From NCBI GenBank assembly GCA_016708265.1, contig JADJGA010000003.1:558001-622000 (forward strand): a DNA stretch of 64,000 bases, read 5' to 3'. This stretch comes from Saprospiraceae bacterium. Lineage in GTDB: Bacteria > Bacteroidota > Bacteroidia > Chitinophagales > Saprospiraceae. Both the position numbers and the translations under genes were made by a program. Shown piece after piece: positions 18,551 to 26,242 of the stretch. Below the pieces are notes generated by a model. That model made no database searches. It was given only the letters and a program-made list of their open reading frames with translations, and was not told the DNA's origin. Numbering within the stretch: position 1 is the first letter of the stretch; each line of letters begins with the position of its first letter.

Positions 18551-18574
18551 TACAAAATTTAAATTAGTTTTGTA
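18551..18574 (+). promoter_or_regulatory. Candidate promoter and operator of the HepT/MntA module
   Basis: TAGTTTTG at 18565-18572 fits the -7 consensus TAnnTTTG. It is overlapped by a 7-bp inverted repeat, TACAAAA (18551-18557) and TTTTGTA (18568-18574). A repressor bound there would block the promoter, which suits an autoregulated toxin-antitoxin pair. This is inference. Confidence 0.35.
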
Positions 18575-18608
18575 TTAAAATAATAAACAACATTGGAAAA
18601 AATGTTTT

Positions 18609-19007
18609 ATGGACGAAGATATAAGGTGGAAACAAAGATTTGTTAATTTTGAAAAAGCATTCAAGAATCTGGATTATGCATTTAAAATATCAGATCCTGA
18701 TATTTTACAAAAGGCAGGAATAATTCAGTTTTTTGAAATATGTCTCGAACTGGGCTGGAAAGTCATGAAAGATTATCTTGAAGAAAAAGGAATTGCTGAA
18801 ATTCATTTTCCGAGAGATATAATTAAAAAATCATTTGAAGTTCAATTGATAGAAAATGGGGCAAGCTGGTTAGAAGCTTTAAAGAACAGGAATCTGACAT
18901 CTCATACATATGATGAAGTAATGGCAGACAAAGTAATTAATGATATCAAAACCAGATACTTCATAGTTTTAAAAGATCTTTACACTAAACTTAAATCTGA
19001 AGTATAA
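18609..19007 (+). CDS. hepT: HepT-like toxin (nucleotidyltransferase substrate-binding family, HI0074 type)
   Basis: A 132-residue all-helical protein of the HI0074/HEPN-related family. The signature Rx4HxY is present as Arg94, His99 and Tyr101 (RNLTSHTY). In studied HepT toxins this motif forms the RNase site, and its Tyr is modified by the partner. The next gene encodes the matching minimal nucleotidyltransferase, and the two overlap by one base (TAATG), so they are surely co-translated. Known pairs form a toxin-antitoxin module in which the nucleotidyltransferase AMPylates HepT. That function is inferred here from family and motif. The module lies upstream of a tRNA-Val gene. Confidence 0.82.
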   Translation: MDEDIRWKQRFVNFEKAFKNLDYAFKISDPDILQKAGIIQFFEICLELGWKVMKDYLEEKGIAEIHFPRDIIKKSFEVQLIENGASWLEALKNRNLTSHTYDEVMADKVINDIKTRYFIVLKDLYTKLKSEV

Positions 19008-19330
19008 TGTTTGGGCTTGATCAAAATGAAATAGATGAAATTATCCGGGTTATAAGCCAATTTCCTGAAATTGAGAGTGCATTTATTTTCGGAAGCAGAG
19101 CCAAAGGTAATTTTAAGAATGGCAGTGATGTTGATATTGCTATTAATGGCAAAGCTGCTGATTATCATACTGCTTTAAATATCAACGACATTTTGAATGA
19201 AGATACATTGATGCCATATCATTTTGACGTGATTTATTATGAAGACATCAACAATCCTGATCTAAAAAAACACATACTGCGGGTTGGTAAATTGATATAC
19301 AAAAGATCAGACAAGCTTGTAATTTCGTAG
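19007..19330 (+). CDS. mntA: MntA-like minimal nucleotidyltransferase antitoxin
   Basis: A 107-residue MNT-fold nucleotidyltransferase. The active-site motif GSx10DxD is intact: Gly29-Ser30, then Asp41 and Asp43 (GSRAKGNFKNGSDVD). A third acidic residue lies in HFDVIYYED. Family antitoxins transfer AMP to the Tyr of the HepT motif and so inactivate the toxin. It starts on the last base of the HepT stop codon. Both catalytic motifs are intact, so the module looks functional. Confidence 0.85.
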   Translation: MFGLDQNEIDEIIRVISQFPEIESAFIFGSRAKGNFKNGSDVDIAINGKAADYHTALNINDILNEDTLMPYHFDVIYYEDINNPDLKKHILRVGKLIYKRSDKLVIS

Positions 19331-19355
19331 CCTGCTTGCAGGTATTAATTTTTTT
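19331..19355 (+). terminator. Weak candidate terminator after MntA
   Basis: A short CCTG/CAGG hairpin (CCTGCTTGCAGG) directly follows the stop and is followed within a few bases by a run of seven T. The stem is short, so the call is tentative. Confidence 0.35.
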
Positions 19356-19389
19356 ATCTCGATAATTTTTCAGAAATAAAAAAATATTC

Positions 19390-19397
19390 TATTTTTG
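19390..19397 (+). promoter_or_regulatory. Candidate tRNA-Val promoter, -7 box TATTTTTG
   Basis: TATTTTTG fits TAnnTTTG and ends 10 bases before the tRNA, so transcription would start near the mature 5' end. No -33 TTTG was confirmed. Confidence 0.4.
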
Positions 19398-19407
19398 CAA
19401 TCCATTT

Positions 19408-19482
19408 AGGGTCTTAGCTCAGTTGGTTTAGAGCGCTTGCTTGACAGGCAAGAGGTCGGGGGTTCAAATCCCCCAGGTCCTA
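19408..19482 (+). tRNA. tRNA-Val (anticodon GAC)
   Basis: A 75-nt cloverleaf. Acceptor AGGGTCT pairs with AGGTCCT with two G-T wobbles, the anticodon stem CTTGC/GCAAG holds loop TTGACAG giving GAC, and the T arm is GGGGG-TTCAAAT-CCCCC. The discriminator is A and no CCA is encoded. Confidence 0.93.
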
Positions 19483-19513
19483 CTGATTAAAATTATTCCT
19501 GAAAAAAATTTCA

Positions 19514-20146
19514 ATGAAAATTAAAACTTTTGTATTTAATCCATTTCAGGAAAATACATTTATTCTGTATGATCAAAATGGTGATTGCGCTATAATTGAT
19601 CCCGGATGTAATTCAGAAAATGAGAATTCAATATTATCTGCTTTTATTGAATCAAATGGTCTGATACCAGTGTATTTGCTTCTCACTCATGCCCATATAG
19701 ATCATATTCTTGGAGTTAATTTTGTATCGGAAAAATATAAGCTGGTTCCGTATCTTCATCCAGCCGATCTGTTCCTTTTCACTTCAGGAATATCAGTGGC
19801 AGAAATGTATGGCCTTGACTTTACGCCTCCTCCAGTTGTCACAAGAGAAATAAATGATAATTCAGTCTTCACATTGGGAGAAAGTAAATTAACATCAATT
19901 CATTGCCCGGGTCATTCTCCGGGTGGAGTTTGTTTTTATTCTGAATCTGACAATTTGCTGATATCCGGAGATGTGTTGTTTAATTCAAGTATAGGGAGAA
20001 CTGATCTTCCGGGAGGAAATTATAAACAGTTAATAGAAAGCATTCAATCAAAACTGATGATTTTACCGGACGAAACAATTGTTCACCCGGGTCATTCTGA
20101 ATTTACCACAATTGGAGAAGAAAGATTGAATAATCCATTTCTATAA
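19514..20146 (+). CDS. MBL-fold metallo-hydrolase (glyoxalase II-like)
   Basis: A 210-residue metallo-beta-lactamase-fold enzyme. The zinc ligands are all visible: THAHIDH (His59, His61, Asp63, His64), His134 in CPGHSPGG, bridging Asp153 in SGDVLF, and a final His in HPGH near 191-194. Short members of this group are often annotated as hydroxyacylglutathione hydrolase-like, but the C-terminal glutathione-binding domain of true glyoxalase II is absent. The substrate is therefore unknown; a thioester hydrolase is the likeliest guess. Confidence 0.88.
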   Translation: MKIKTFVFNPFQENTFILYDQNGDCAIIDPGCNSENENSILSAFIESNGLIPVYLLLTHAHIDHILGVNFVSEKYKLVPYLHPADLFLFTSGISVAEMYGLDFTPPPVVTREINDNSVFTLGESKLTSIHCPGHSPGGVCFYSESDNLLISGDVLFNSSIGRTDLPGGNYKQLIESIQSKLMILPDETIVHPGHSEFTTIGEERLNNPFL

Positions 20147-20395
20147 ATACATTAATAAAATTGTTTAAAAATATTTAGTTTACTAGTTAGAAATTAAAAA
20201 TTATTTATATTTTGTTATTTTACTGTATTATAGACATATTTATATTAATTATTTTTATAATATATTGAAATAATGTGTGTAATGGATTTTCAGGAAAAAA
20301 AATATGTAAAAAATTGAAAAAAAATACCAGACTTTTTGAACTAATCATACATCATATTCGTTAAATAAATATATAAAAAAGTATAATTTGAATTT
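20147..20395. other. Non-coding, very AT-rich
   Basis: No gene and no stable hairpin are visible between the metallo-hydrolase and the candidate sigma54-type promoter at 20396. Confidence 0.45.
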
Positions 20396-20411
20396 TGGCA
20401 TGATTTATGTA
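20396..20411 (+). promoter_or_regulatory. Candidate sigma54-type promoter
   Basis: TGGCATGATTTATGTA matches the -24/-12 consensus TGGCACGnnnnTTGCA at nine of twelve defined positions, with the GG and the -12 G at the right spacing. The -12 C is T here, a weakness. A start about 12 bases downstream would give a transcript of roughly 110 nt ending at the next terminator. Confidence 0.35.
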
Positions 20412-20421
20412 CTTTAATTAT

Positions 20422-20531
20422 TGGAATTAAAGACATTTATCAAATTGAATATATAAAGATGTAGTTTTCTTATTTTGAGACCTTAGTCGAAAGAGCCCGA
20501 GTTTGCGCTGGCAAATTTGGGCTTATTTTTT
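20422..20531 (+). ncRNA. Candidate small RNA of about 110 nt
   Basis: Bounded by the sigma54-like promoter and a strong terminator hairpin. No reading frame longer than about a dozen codons lies within it. The hairpin might instead simply end a long 3' UTR of the metallo-hydrolase gene, about 350 bases upstream. No match to a known RNA family is recognised. Confidence 0.3.
20494..20531 (+). terminator. Strong rho-independent terminator
   Basis: A 13-bp stem (20494-20506 with 20511-20523, two G-T pairs) with a four-base GCTG loop, followed by TATTTTTTT. It is oriented for plus-strand transcripts. Confidence 0.75.
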
Positions 20532-20570
20532 AAAAAAATAATTGACTGGAAATTACAATCTAAAACCAAA

Positions 20571-20604
20571 AAAAAGAGCGACATAAAACTATGCCGCTCT
20601 TTTT
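20571..20604. terminator. Bidirectional terminator next to the PorP/SprF gene
   Basis: A 14-base arm (AAAAAGAGCGACAT) pairs with ATGCCGCTCTTTTT through one A-C mismatch, with loop AAAACT. The flanking A and T runs allow termination on both strands. It lies 18 bases past the stop of the minus-strand PorP/SprF gene and also backs up the plus-strand terminator at 20494. Confidence 0.75.
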
Positions 20605-20621
20605 CACTTTATTTGATATGT

Positions 20622-21521
20622 TCACTGTTTTTCTCTGAAATTGTAACCAACGGTAAGCTCATGTGAGCCATTGTTGTATGCCTGAAAATCCTTAAATGCA
20701 AAGTCGTAGGAATAATAGAAATTGAACTTATTCAGTTTTGTACCCAGAATAAATCCTAAGGTGCTTTCTTCACCAATTCCGTACATTACACCTGTGGTAA
20801 ATCTGTTGTCATAAAATGAAAACAACAGGTTTGCATCTATCATTGTATTATATTTCCATAGTTTCTTAACGTAAATATTTGGAGTTATACAGATTTTATA
20901 CTCCGGCATTTTAAACATATACCCAACTCCGAAAATGTAATTGAATTCCTTTTCTTCTTCGATCTCTCCGTCCCTGGTATTCAGTTTTGTCCTAACAAGA
21001 CTTGGGAAAGCAACACTTAACAGGAACTTATCCTGCACCAATCCGTATGCTCCGACTGCAAGTTCAAAAAACTTGTCTCCATCCTGTCTCAATTGAAGAT
21101 AAGGATCATTCCTGTCTACAATTCCTTCAGAAAGTGCACCGGTAACATGATAATCAAGGTACTCGGTAGTAAAGCCAAGTCCAAAATCATAATCATCTCC
21201 TTTGATATTATAGGAATACGATAACTGTCCTTTCAAAGTCTGCAGAGCACTGTAACTGTCACTCATAACAAATGCACCCAAGCCAACCTTGTTGGCAACA
21301 GTTCCATCATAGGAAAAGCTGAAAGTTTTTGGTGATCCGGGATGATTTGCCCATGTATTCTTGAAATTAAAAAACAGATTTTGTCCACCCTGGAATGCAG
21401 TAGCTCCGGGATTTAACAGGACCGGATTGAGCATATAATGAGAATAAAGATACCTGTGCTGGGCATAGCTTGCAAGATTAATCCCCATCAATAAAACAAT
21501 TATTATATATAATTTCTTCAT
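20622..21521 (-). CDS. PorP/SprF family type IX secretion membrane protein
   Basis: A roughly 300-residue predicted outer-membrane beta-barrel. The start is placed at the internal ATG at 21521, because it is followed at once by a signal peptide (MKKLYIIIVLLMGINLASYA) and the upstream extension is not signal-like. The mature N-terminus, SHYMLNPVLLNPGATAFQG, is the family hallmark (YxxNPxxxNPA-like), and the end is GSHELTVGYNF. PorP/SprF proteins are commonly encoded beside type B substrates and are thought to help export or anchor them. The gene directly follows such a substrate (21602-24667), with an 80-base gap. Confidence 0.92.
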   Translation of the reverse strand: MKKLYIIIVLLMGINLASYAQHRYLYSHYMLNPVLLNPGATAFQGGQNLFFNFKNTWANHPGSPKTFSFSYDGTVANKVGLGAFVMSDSYSALQTLKGQLSYSYNIKGDDYDFGLGFTTEYLDYHVTGALSEGIVDRNDPYLQLRQDGDKFFELAVGAYGLVQDKFLLSVAFPSLVRTKLNTRDGEIEEEKEFNYIFGVGYMFKMPEYKICITPNIYVKKLWKYNTMIDANLLFSFYDNRFTTGVMYGIGEESTLGFILGTKLNKFNFYYSYDFAFKDFQAYNNGSHELTVGYNFREKQ

Positions 21522-21601
21522 TTTATTAGAATTTTCAATTTTAAAATCTTTATTAAAGATAGCAATAAAAAATATATTTTTCAATATCTATTATCCTGTT
21601 C

Positions 21602-24600
21602 TTATCTCAATATTGTTACCGAACCTTTATAAACTTCTCTTGTACCTGCATCATTCTTGCCGGTGAATACCCATAAATATCCGTCTTCAGGCAAAGGATT
21701 GCCATCTTTATCCAAACCATTCCAGGTACCATCATAATCAGCTTGTTTATATACTTCATTACCCAATCTGTTGTATATGTATAAGTAATTTCCCGATAGA
21801 TCTTCATTGCATTTCATCAGGAAAAAATCATTAAATCCATCAGCATTTGGTGTTAGTATAAGTGATCCTGTGAAGCAATCGCTTTTATCGCAGTTATCAA
21901 CTTTGATCTGTTCAGATAATACAACACATCCATTTTTATCAGTTACTGATACAGCATAAGTTCCCTTCAGGAGATTTTCAGCAAGAGCTGCAGAATTGCC
22001 CGGAACTCCCCAGTTATAAGTATATTGTGGTACACCACCGGTCACATTAACCTGAATTGTACCATCTTCTTTGCCCGGGTTTTCACATGTGACTTCGCCA
22101 ACAACCAGGCTTAATGGCTGTGGTTCAGTGACAGTGAAAGTAGTATCTTTTGACAAATCTACTGCATCAATTACTTTAAGCGTATGGCTGCCTCCACAAA
22201 CTTTATCAAAAGGAAGAGTAATTTCAACATTATCCAAAAATACCTTATAAGGTGGATTTGCTATGATTTCAGCAGTTATTGAACCATTACATTCTCCCTT
22301 ACATTTAATTCCGAAGCCATTGTATTTGTTATTATTTACATTAAGTTTGATTATAACTTTAGGTAACACATTCTTTACATCAAAACTTTTTGTTTGTTTG
22401 CATCCTCTTGAATCTGTGACAACTACTGTATAATTTCCTTTAAGAAGGCCAGTTAAATCTTCTTTTGTGCTTGAGAATGCCCCTGGTCCTGTCCAGGCAT
22501 ATGTATATGTACCTGATCCACCTGTCACTGTAAGTTCAATAGCAGATGTAGATCCTTCCTGAACCACACCAGAAATGCTTAATACACTTTCGGGATTAGT
22601 TACCGTGAAAGTTTTCTCAGTTGATTGACCCTGAGAGTCGGTTACCGTGACTTTGAATATTCCTGCAGTCAGGCTAATCCTTTTTAACTGATTTGGAGAA
22701 AGTCCATCACCCCATACAATCGAATAAGGTGTACATCCACCAGAAACAGCTAAAGTGATTTCACCATCATTTGCATCCTTGCAGGTGATATCTTTAAACT
22801 GACTTGTCATATTAAGTGCAGTGACATCAGATGTGATTGTAAATGATTTATTTACAGGCGGGCATCCCTTTGAATCTGTCACTGTTACAGCATATGCTCC
22901 GGCATTAAGATTTGTTGCATTTGGAGTATTTCCGATTGCTGAGGGATTCCATTGATATGTATATGGAGGATTATTTCCGGTTACAGTTAATGATATTGAG
23001 CCTTTAGAAGCACAAGTTTGATTTACTATAGTTTGATTAATAACTTGTGGATTTGGTTCGGTTATTACCAGATTGTCAATGGTTTGGGTTTTTGTAGGAT
23101 CATTTTTATCAGTCAATACTACTTTGTAAGTTCCTGCCCCAATTCCAATAAGAGTGTTTTTACCATCTCCTTGTGAAACAAGAACTGCGCCTTTATACCA
23201 TTTAAAATTATAATCATTCACATTACCTCCCGTCATTGTTAGTAATATCCTGCCATCTATACCACCATTGCACAAAACATTTATCAGTTCTGGCACAACA
23301 GGTGGAATATCGCATTCGATTTTGACAGTATCAGGAATTTCTAGATGAGGAAGCAATACTTCATTTGAAGATACCTCAATCTCAAATCCTGGTTCACCAA
23401 TTATATTTATCATAGTAGTAGACTTGCAGGCACCAATGGCATCAAAGCATAACTGGAATAAAGTTGTATTATCCGCTACAGTTTTGCTTGAAGCATCATT
23501 CCATGATATTTTAAGTCCATCATTACCATAAGCACTGATATGTTGAGCACTTATTCCTATATTATTAACAGTGCCGAGTCCTTTCCATTTAAGTACAGTT
23601 GCATTCCATTTTACAATATACTGAAATGATTCGATATTCTTGAAATTTTTTCCTTTTATATCAATGCAAACTGTTTGATCTTTTTTGGCATCATTTACTC
23701 CAATTACTGTAAATGTTACCGGATTGTTAACTACTCCAATTGTAACTTTTCCGTTTTTCTTATAGTATGGTAAAGGACCATCATCATTAGTTACTTCAAA
23801 AGGTATCTGATTTGAAAAATCAATATTGGCAACTTGTCCGTTTGAACCTAAAACCAGAAAACAAACCTCAATGAGTATTCCTCCATCAGGTATTGTTAAT
23901 GGGTTGGTAGTAGCCATTGAATAGATGAGAGTATTATTGTTGATAACATTTGTTCCGATATCATCAGCAGGTGGAACATGTTCAGCAGCAAAGTTATTCT
24001 GTACTCGTACATATGATAAAATAGAAGCATCCCAGGTAATAGAAAACTGAAGCGTTGCTATCTGGCTGAAACTGTCTACCCTAATTGGAACACAAATCTC
24101 TGACCCTGTCGGAGCTGTTACATCATCTATCAGTAATCCAACCCCCACGTTTTCTCCTCCACTACCACCACAATTAGTACCAGGAATCTGGACATTACTT
24201 GGTGTGTAATTCAGCGGATACTCTGTTTCTTCTGCAAAGGAATATGTTATTAAGCTTTTTCTGAAATTATCCGGATTTGTGAGTTTCATTGTAGTCTGTT
24301 CACAAGGATCACCTACATAATCATACTTAATTGTAAACAAAACAGCACCAGTTGCCAGCGTTACCCCAGCCCCGGTATTATCATACCAATTGGCAGCCTG
24401 TACATCATTTCCAAGCTGGCTCGCTCCAAAAGACAATCCGGGAAGTGCAGTATTTGCATTTGTCACCGAGGTTTTCTTTAGTACAGTTGAATCCCATTTG
24501 ACATACATCTGAAAACCAAGCACACTTGTAAACCCATTGGCTTTTACATCCACTTCTACTGAGGTTGGTGTTGCATTTTTTGTTTCAAAATAAATATTGC

Positions 24601-24667
24601 AAGTATTTTGAGCCAACAATGTCATTTGACCTAAAAAAATCAAGACAATAACCAAGTATTTTTTCAT
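21602..24667 (-). CDS. Large secreted cohesin/SprB-repeat protein with type B T9SS sorting domain
   Basis: A 1,021-residue extracellular protein. A signal peptide of about 20 residues is followed by three cohesin-like beta-sandwich modules at roughly 20-140, 175-310 and 315-450 (for example VLGFQMYVKWDSTVL and IESFQYIVKWNATVL). Next come about six SprB-type repeats of the form C-x-DG-x-I-x-V-x-GG-x-PYTYxW. The C-terminal 90 residues are a gliding-motility-associated sorting domain (LTPNADGFNDFF, IYNRLGNEVY, GTWNG, GSVTIL). The type B tail predicts export through the T9SS, probably with the adjacent PorP/SprF protein, and attachment to the cell surface. The cohesin-like modules could bind the dockerin-like module of the neighbouring gene; that is inference. 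Confidence 0.88.
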   Translation of the reverse strand: MKKYLVIVLIFLGQMTLLAQNTCNIYFETKNATPTSVEVDVKANGFTSVLGFQMYVKWDSTVLKKTSVTNANTALPGLSFGASQLGNDVQAANWYDNTGAGVTLATGAVLFTIKYDYVGDPCEQTTMKLTNPDNFRKSLITYSFAEETEYPLNYTPSNVQIPGTNCGGSGGENVGVGLLIDDVTAPTGSEICVPIRVDSFSQIATLQFSITWDASILSYVRVQNNFAAEHVPPADDIGTNVINNNTLIYSMATTNPLTIPDGGILIEVCFLVLGSNGQVANIDFSNQIPFEVTNDDGPLPYYKKNGKVTIGVVNNPVTFTVIGVNDAKKDQTVCIDIKGKNFKNIESFQYIVKWNATVLKWKGLGTVNNIGISAQHISAYGNDGLKISWNDASSKTVADNTTLFQLCFDAIGACKSTTMINIIGEPGFEIEVSSNEVLLPHLEIPDTVKIECDIPPVVPELINVLCNGGIDGRILLTMTGGNVNDYNFKWYKGAVLVSQGDGKNTLIGIGAGTYKVVLTDKNDPTKTQTIDNLVITEPNPQVINQTIVNQTCASKGSISLTVTGNNPPYTYQWNPSAIGNTPNATNLNAGAYAVTVTDSKGCPPVNKSFTITSDVTALNMTSQFKDITCKDANDGEITLAVSGGCTPYSIVWGDGLSPNQLKRISLTAGIFKVTVTDSQGQSTEKTFTVTNPESVLSISGVVQEGSTSAIELTVTGGSGTYTYAWTGPGAFSSTKEDLTGLLKGNYTVVVTDSRGCKQTKSFDVKNVLPKVIIKLNVNNNKYNGFGIKCKGECNGSITAEIIANPPYKVFLDNVEITLPFDKVCGGSHTLKVIDAVDLSKDTTFTVTEPQPLSLVVGEVTCENPGKEDGTIQVNVTGGVPQYTYNWGVPGNSAALAENLLKGTYAVSVTDKNGCVVLSEQIKVDNCDKSDCFTGSLILTPNADGFNDFFLMKCNEDLSGNYLYIYNRLGNEVYKQADYDGTWNGLDKDGNPLPEDGYLWVFTGKNDAGTREVYKGSVTILR

Positions 24668-24855
24668 TTTAATAAAATTTATATTTAACTAAACAAAGAA
24701 GCATTAATTAACAATAATACACTCTTTTACACTTTAAATTTATTAACAATATTACAAAATTAAGTAATTTAATTGAATCTAATAATTTATACAGTAATAA
24801 TTGTGCCAAATTTTATTTTCAGAGCATTTTTTTTAAAAAATATAACATTTAGATA

Positions 24856-24896
24856 CAAAAAAACCTTTATCCGCTGCAAAATGAGCGGATAAAGGT
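24856..24896 (-). terminator. Strong terminator after the HYR/dockerin gene
   Basis: A perfect 13-bp stem (24863-24875 with 24884-24896, ACCTTTATCCGCT) has an eight-base loop. On the minus strand it is followed by seven T (plus-strand A run 24856-24862). It ends the gene whose stop is at 24920, so the downstream cohesin protein should have its own promoter. Confidence 0.85.
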
Positions 24897-24919
24897 CAAT
24901 TTTTTTGATGACTTGATTT

Positions 24920-26242
24920 TTATTTAGCTAACACCACCATTTTCTTAACAGCCATATTAGCTCCGTTTTCAACTTTGTAATACAACACTCCACTTGCAAA
25001 ATTCAAATCATCTCTACTCACACTTACAGAATTATACCCCTTGTTAAACTTGTTTACTTTTTCCATTATTACTTTTCCAGTAACATCATATATTGTTATT
25101 TTAACATCACCAGCTTCAGGAATTGTAAATGATATTTCCGTATCATTTGTGAATGGGTTTGGCATGTTCTGGAACAATGCAAACTCATCACTATCAGTAT
25201 TTCTTGTATTCATTGACAGATCAAATATTTCCAGATCTTTATTGTAAGCTTCTGCTTTCAGATAGCTCTCCAATGAAAGTTGTTTATTCAATTGTCCATC
25301 AGTTTTTGCAGCAAATTTCAATGTCAGAAGAGTTTTATCTTCGCTTACATCAACACCTGATAATGAATTCCAGCTAAAGAATATTACATCATCATGAATT
25401 GAGTAGTTTGTATTTGCTATATTCAAAAGGCTGCTTTCCATATCCTGAAGCTCTAGCATATCGCTGTTATATGACATACTGAACTGAATACCTTCCATAT
25501 TCTCCAATCCTGATATAAAGACCGGAACCTCAACTATTTCTCCAGCTTTGAATACATCGTTATTATAAATCAGGTTTGTAGAATTTCTTTGATCTAAATT
25601 GTCTGCACCATTTACTTTTACTGAATTATTAACATCACCCACTTTCAGTGCAACAAAATTATTGTCCATAATATTCTCTTTCAGGTTATCTATCAGTATA
25701 TAATACATATTATCATTTCCTGATAACCATGGATTGTCGGTATTCACGAAATTGTATTTGCCATCCACAAATCTCCATGAATCGCTTTTCTCAAGTTTTA
25801 GTGTATTACCCAGTATAAGATTTCTCAATGCCAGGATGTCACTTGTAGATACTTTCTGATCATTATTTGCATCAGCTGCGATCAATTTATAAGGATTCGA
25901 AATTTTCTTGATGCCAAGTAAATGCTTTTGAATAATTACCAGGTCAAGTGTTGTCAATCCGTTCATATAATCACCTGTCATCTGTGCACCGAATCTATAA
26001 CTTCTGTCAGAAGGCATCTCGAACTGGAACAGTCCGTTCTCACTTGATGTGGCAGTCATTGTTTCATGTCCTACGAGGTCTTCAGCATTGACTTTTACAT
26101 TTGCAAGTTTATCATTAGTTTCAGTTTTTATTGTACCTGCAACTAAATTACCACTGATAACATTATCCTGTATGAAAACTGTCACAGTACAATAATCTCT
26201 GTTTCCAGCCATATCCCATACCCACATATCAAGTTCATTCAA
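24920..26242 (-). CDS. C-terminal piece of the HYR protein: dockerin-like, cohesin-like and type A T9SS sorting domain
   Basis: A 440-residue reading frame in the same phase as the upstream 1,045-residue frame, separated only by a TGA codon at 26243-26245. Its first codon is TTG inside LNELDMWVWDMAGN, plainly mid-domain, so this is not an independent gene. It contains a carboxypeptidase-regulatory-like fold (about 30-85), a dockerin-like module (about 88-146, calcium loop DANNDQKVSTSD at 124-135), a cohesin-like module (about 220-340) and a type A sorting domain (from FALFQNMPNPF, about 353-440). If the TGA is real and not read through, this part, including the export signal, is lost. Confidence 0.88.
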   Translation of the reverse strand: MNELDMWVWDMAGNRDYCTVTVFIQDNVISGNLVAGTIKTETNDKLANVKVNAEDLVGHETMTATSSENGLFQFEMPSDRSYRFGAQMTGDYMNGLTTLDLVIIQKHLLGIKKISNPYKLIAADANNDQKVSTSDILALRNLILGNTLKLEKSDSWRFVDGKYNFVNTDNPWLSGNDNMYYILIDNLKENIMDNNFVALKVGDVNNSVKVNGADNLDQRNSTNLIYNNDVFKAGEIVEVPVFISGLENMEGIQFSMSYNSDMLELQDMESSLLNIANTNYSIHDDVIFFSWNSLSGVDVSEDKTLLTLKFAAKTDGQLNKQLSLESYLKAEAYNKDLEIFDLSMNTRNTDSDEFALFQNMPNPFTNDTEISFTIPEAGDVKITIYDVTGKVIMEKVNKFNKGYNSVSVSRDDLNFASGVLYYKVENGANMAVKKMVVLAK

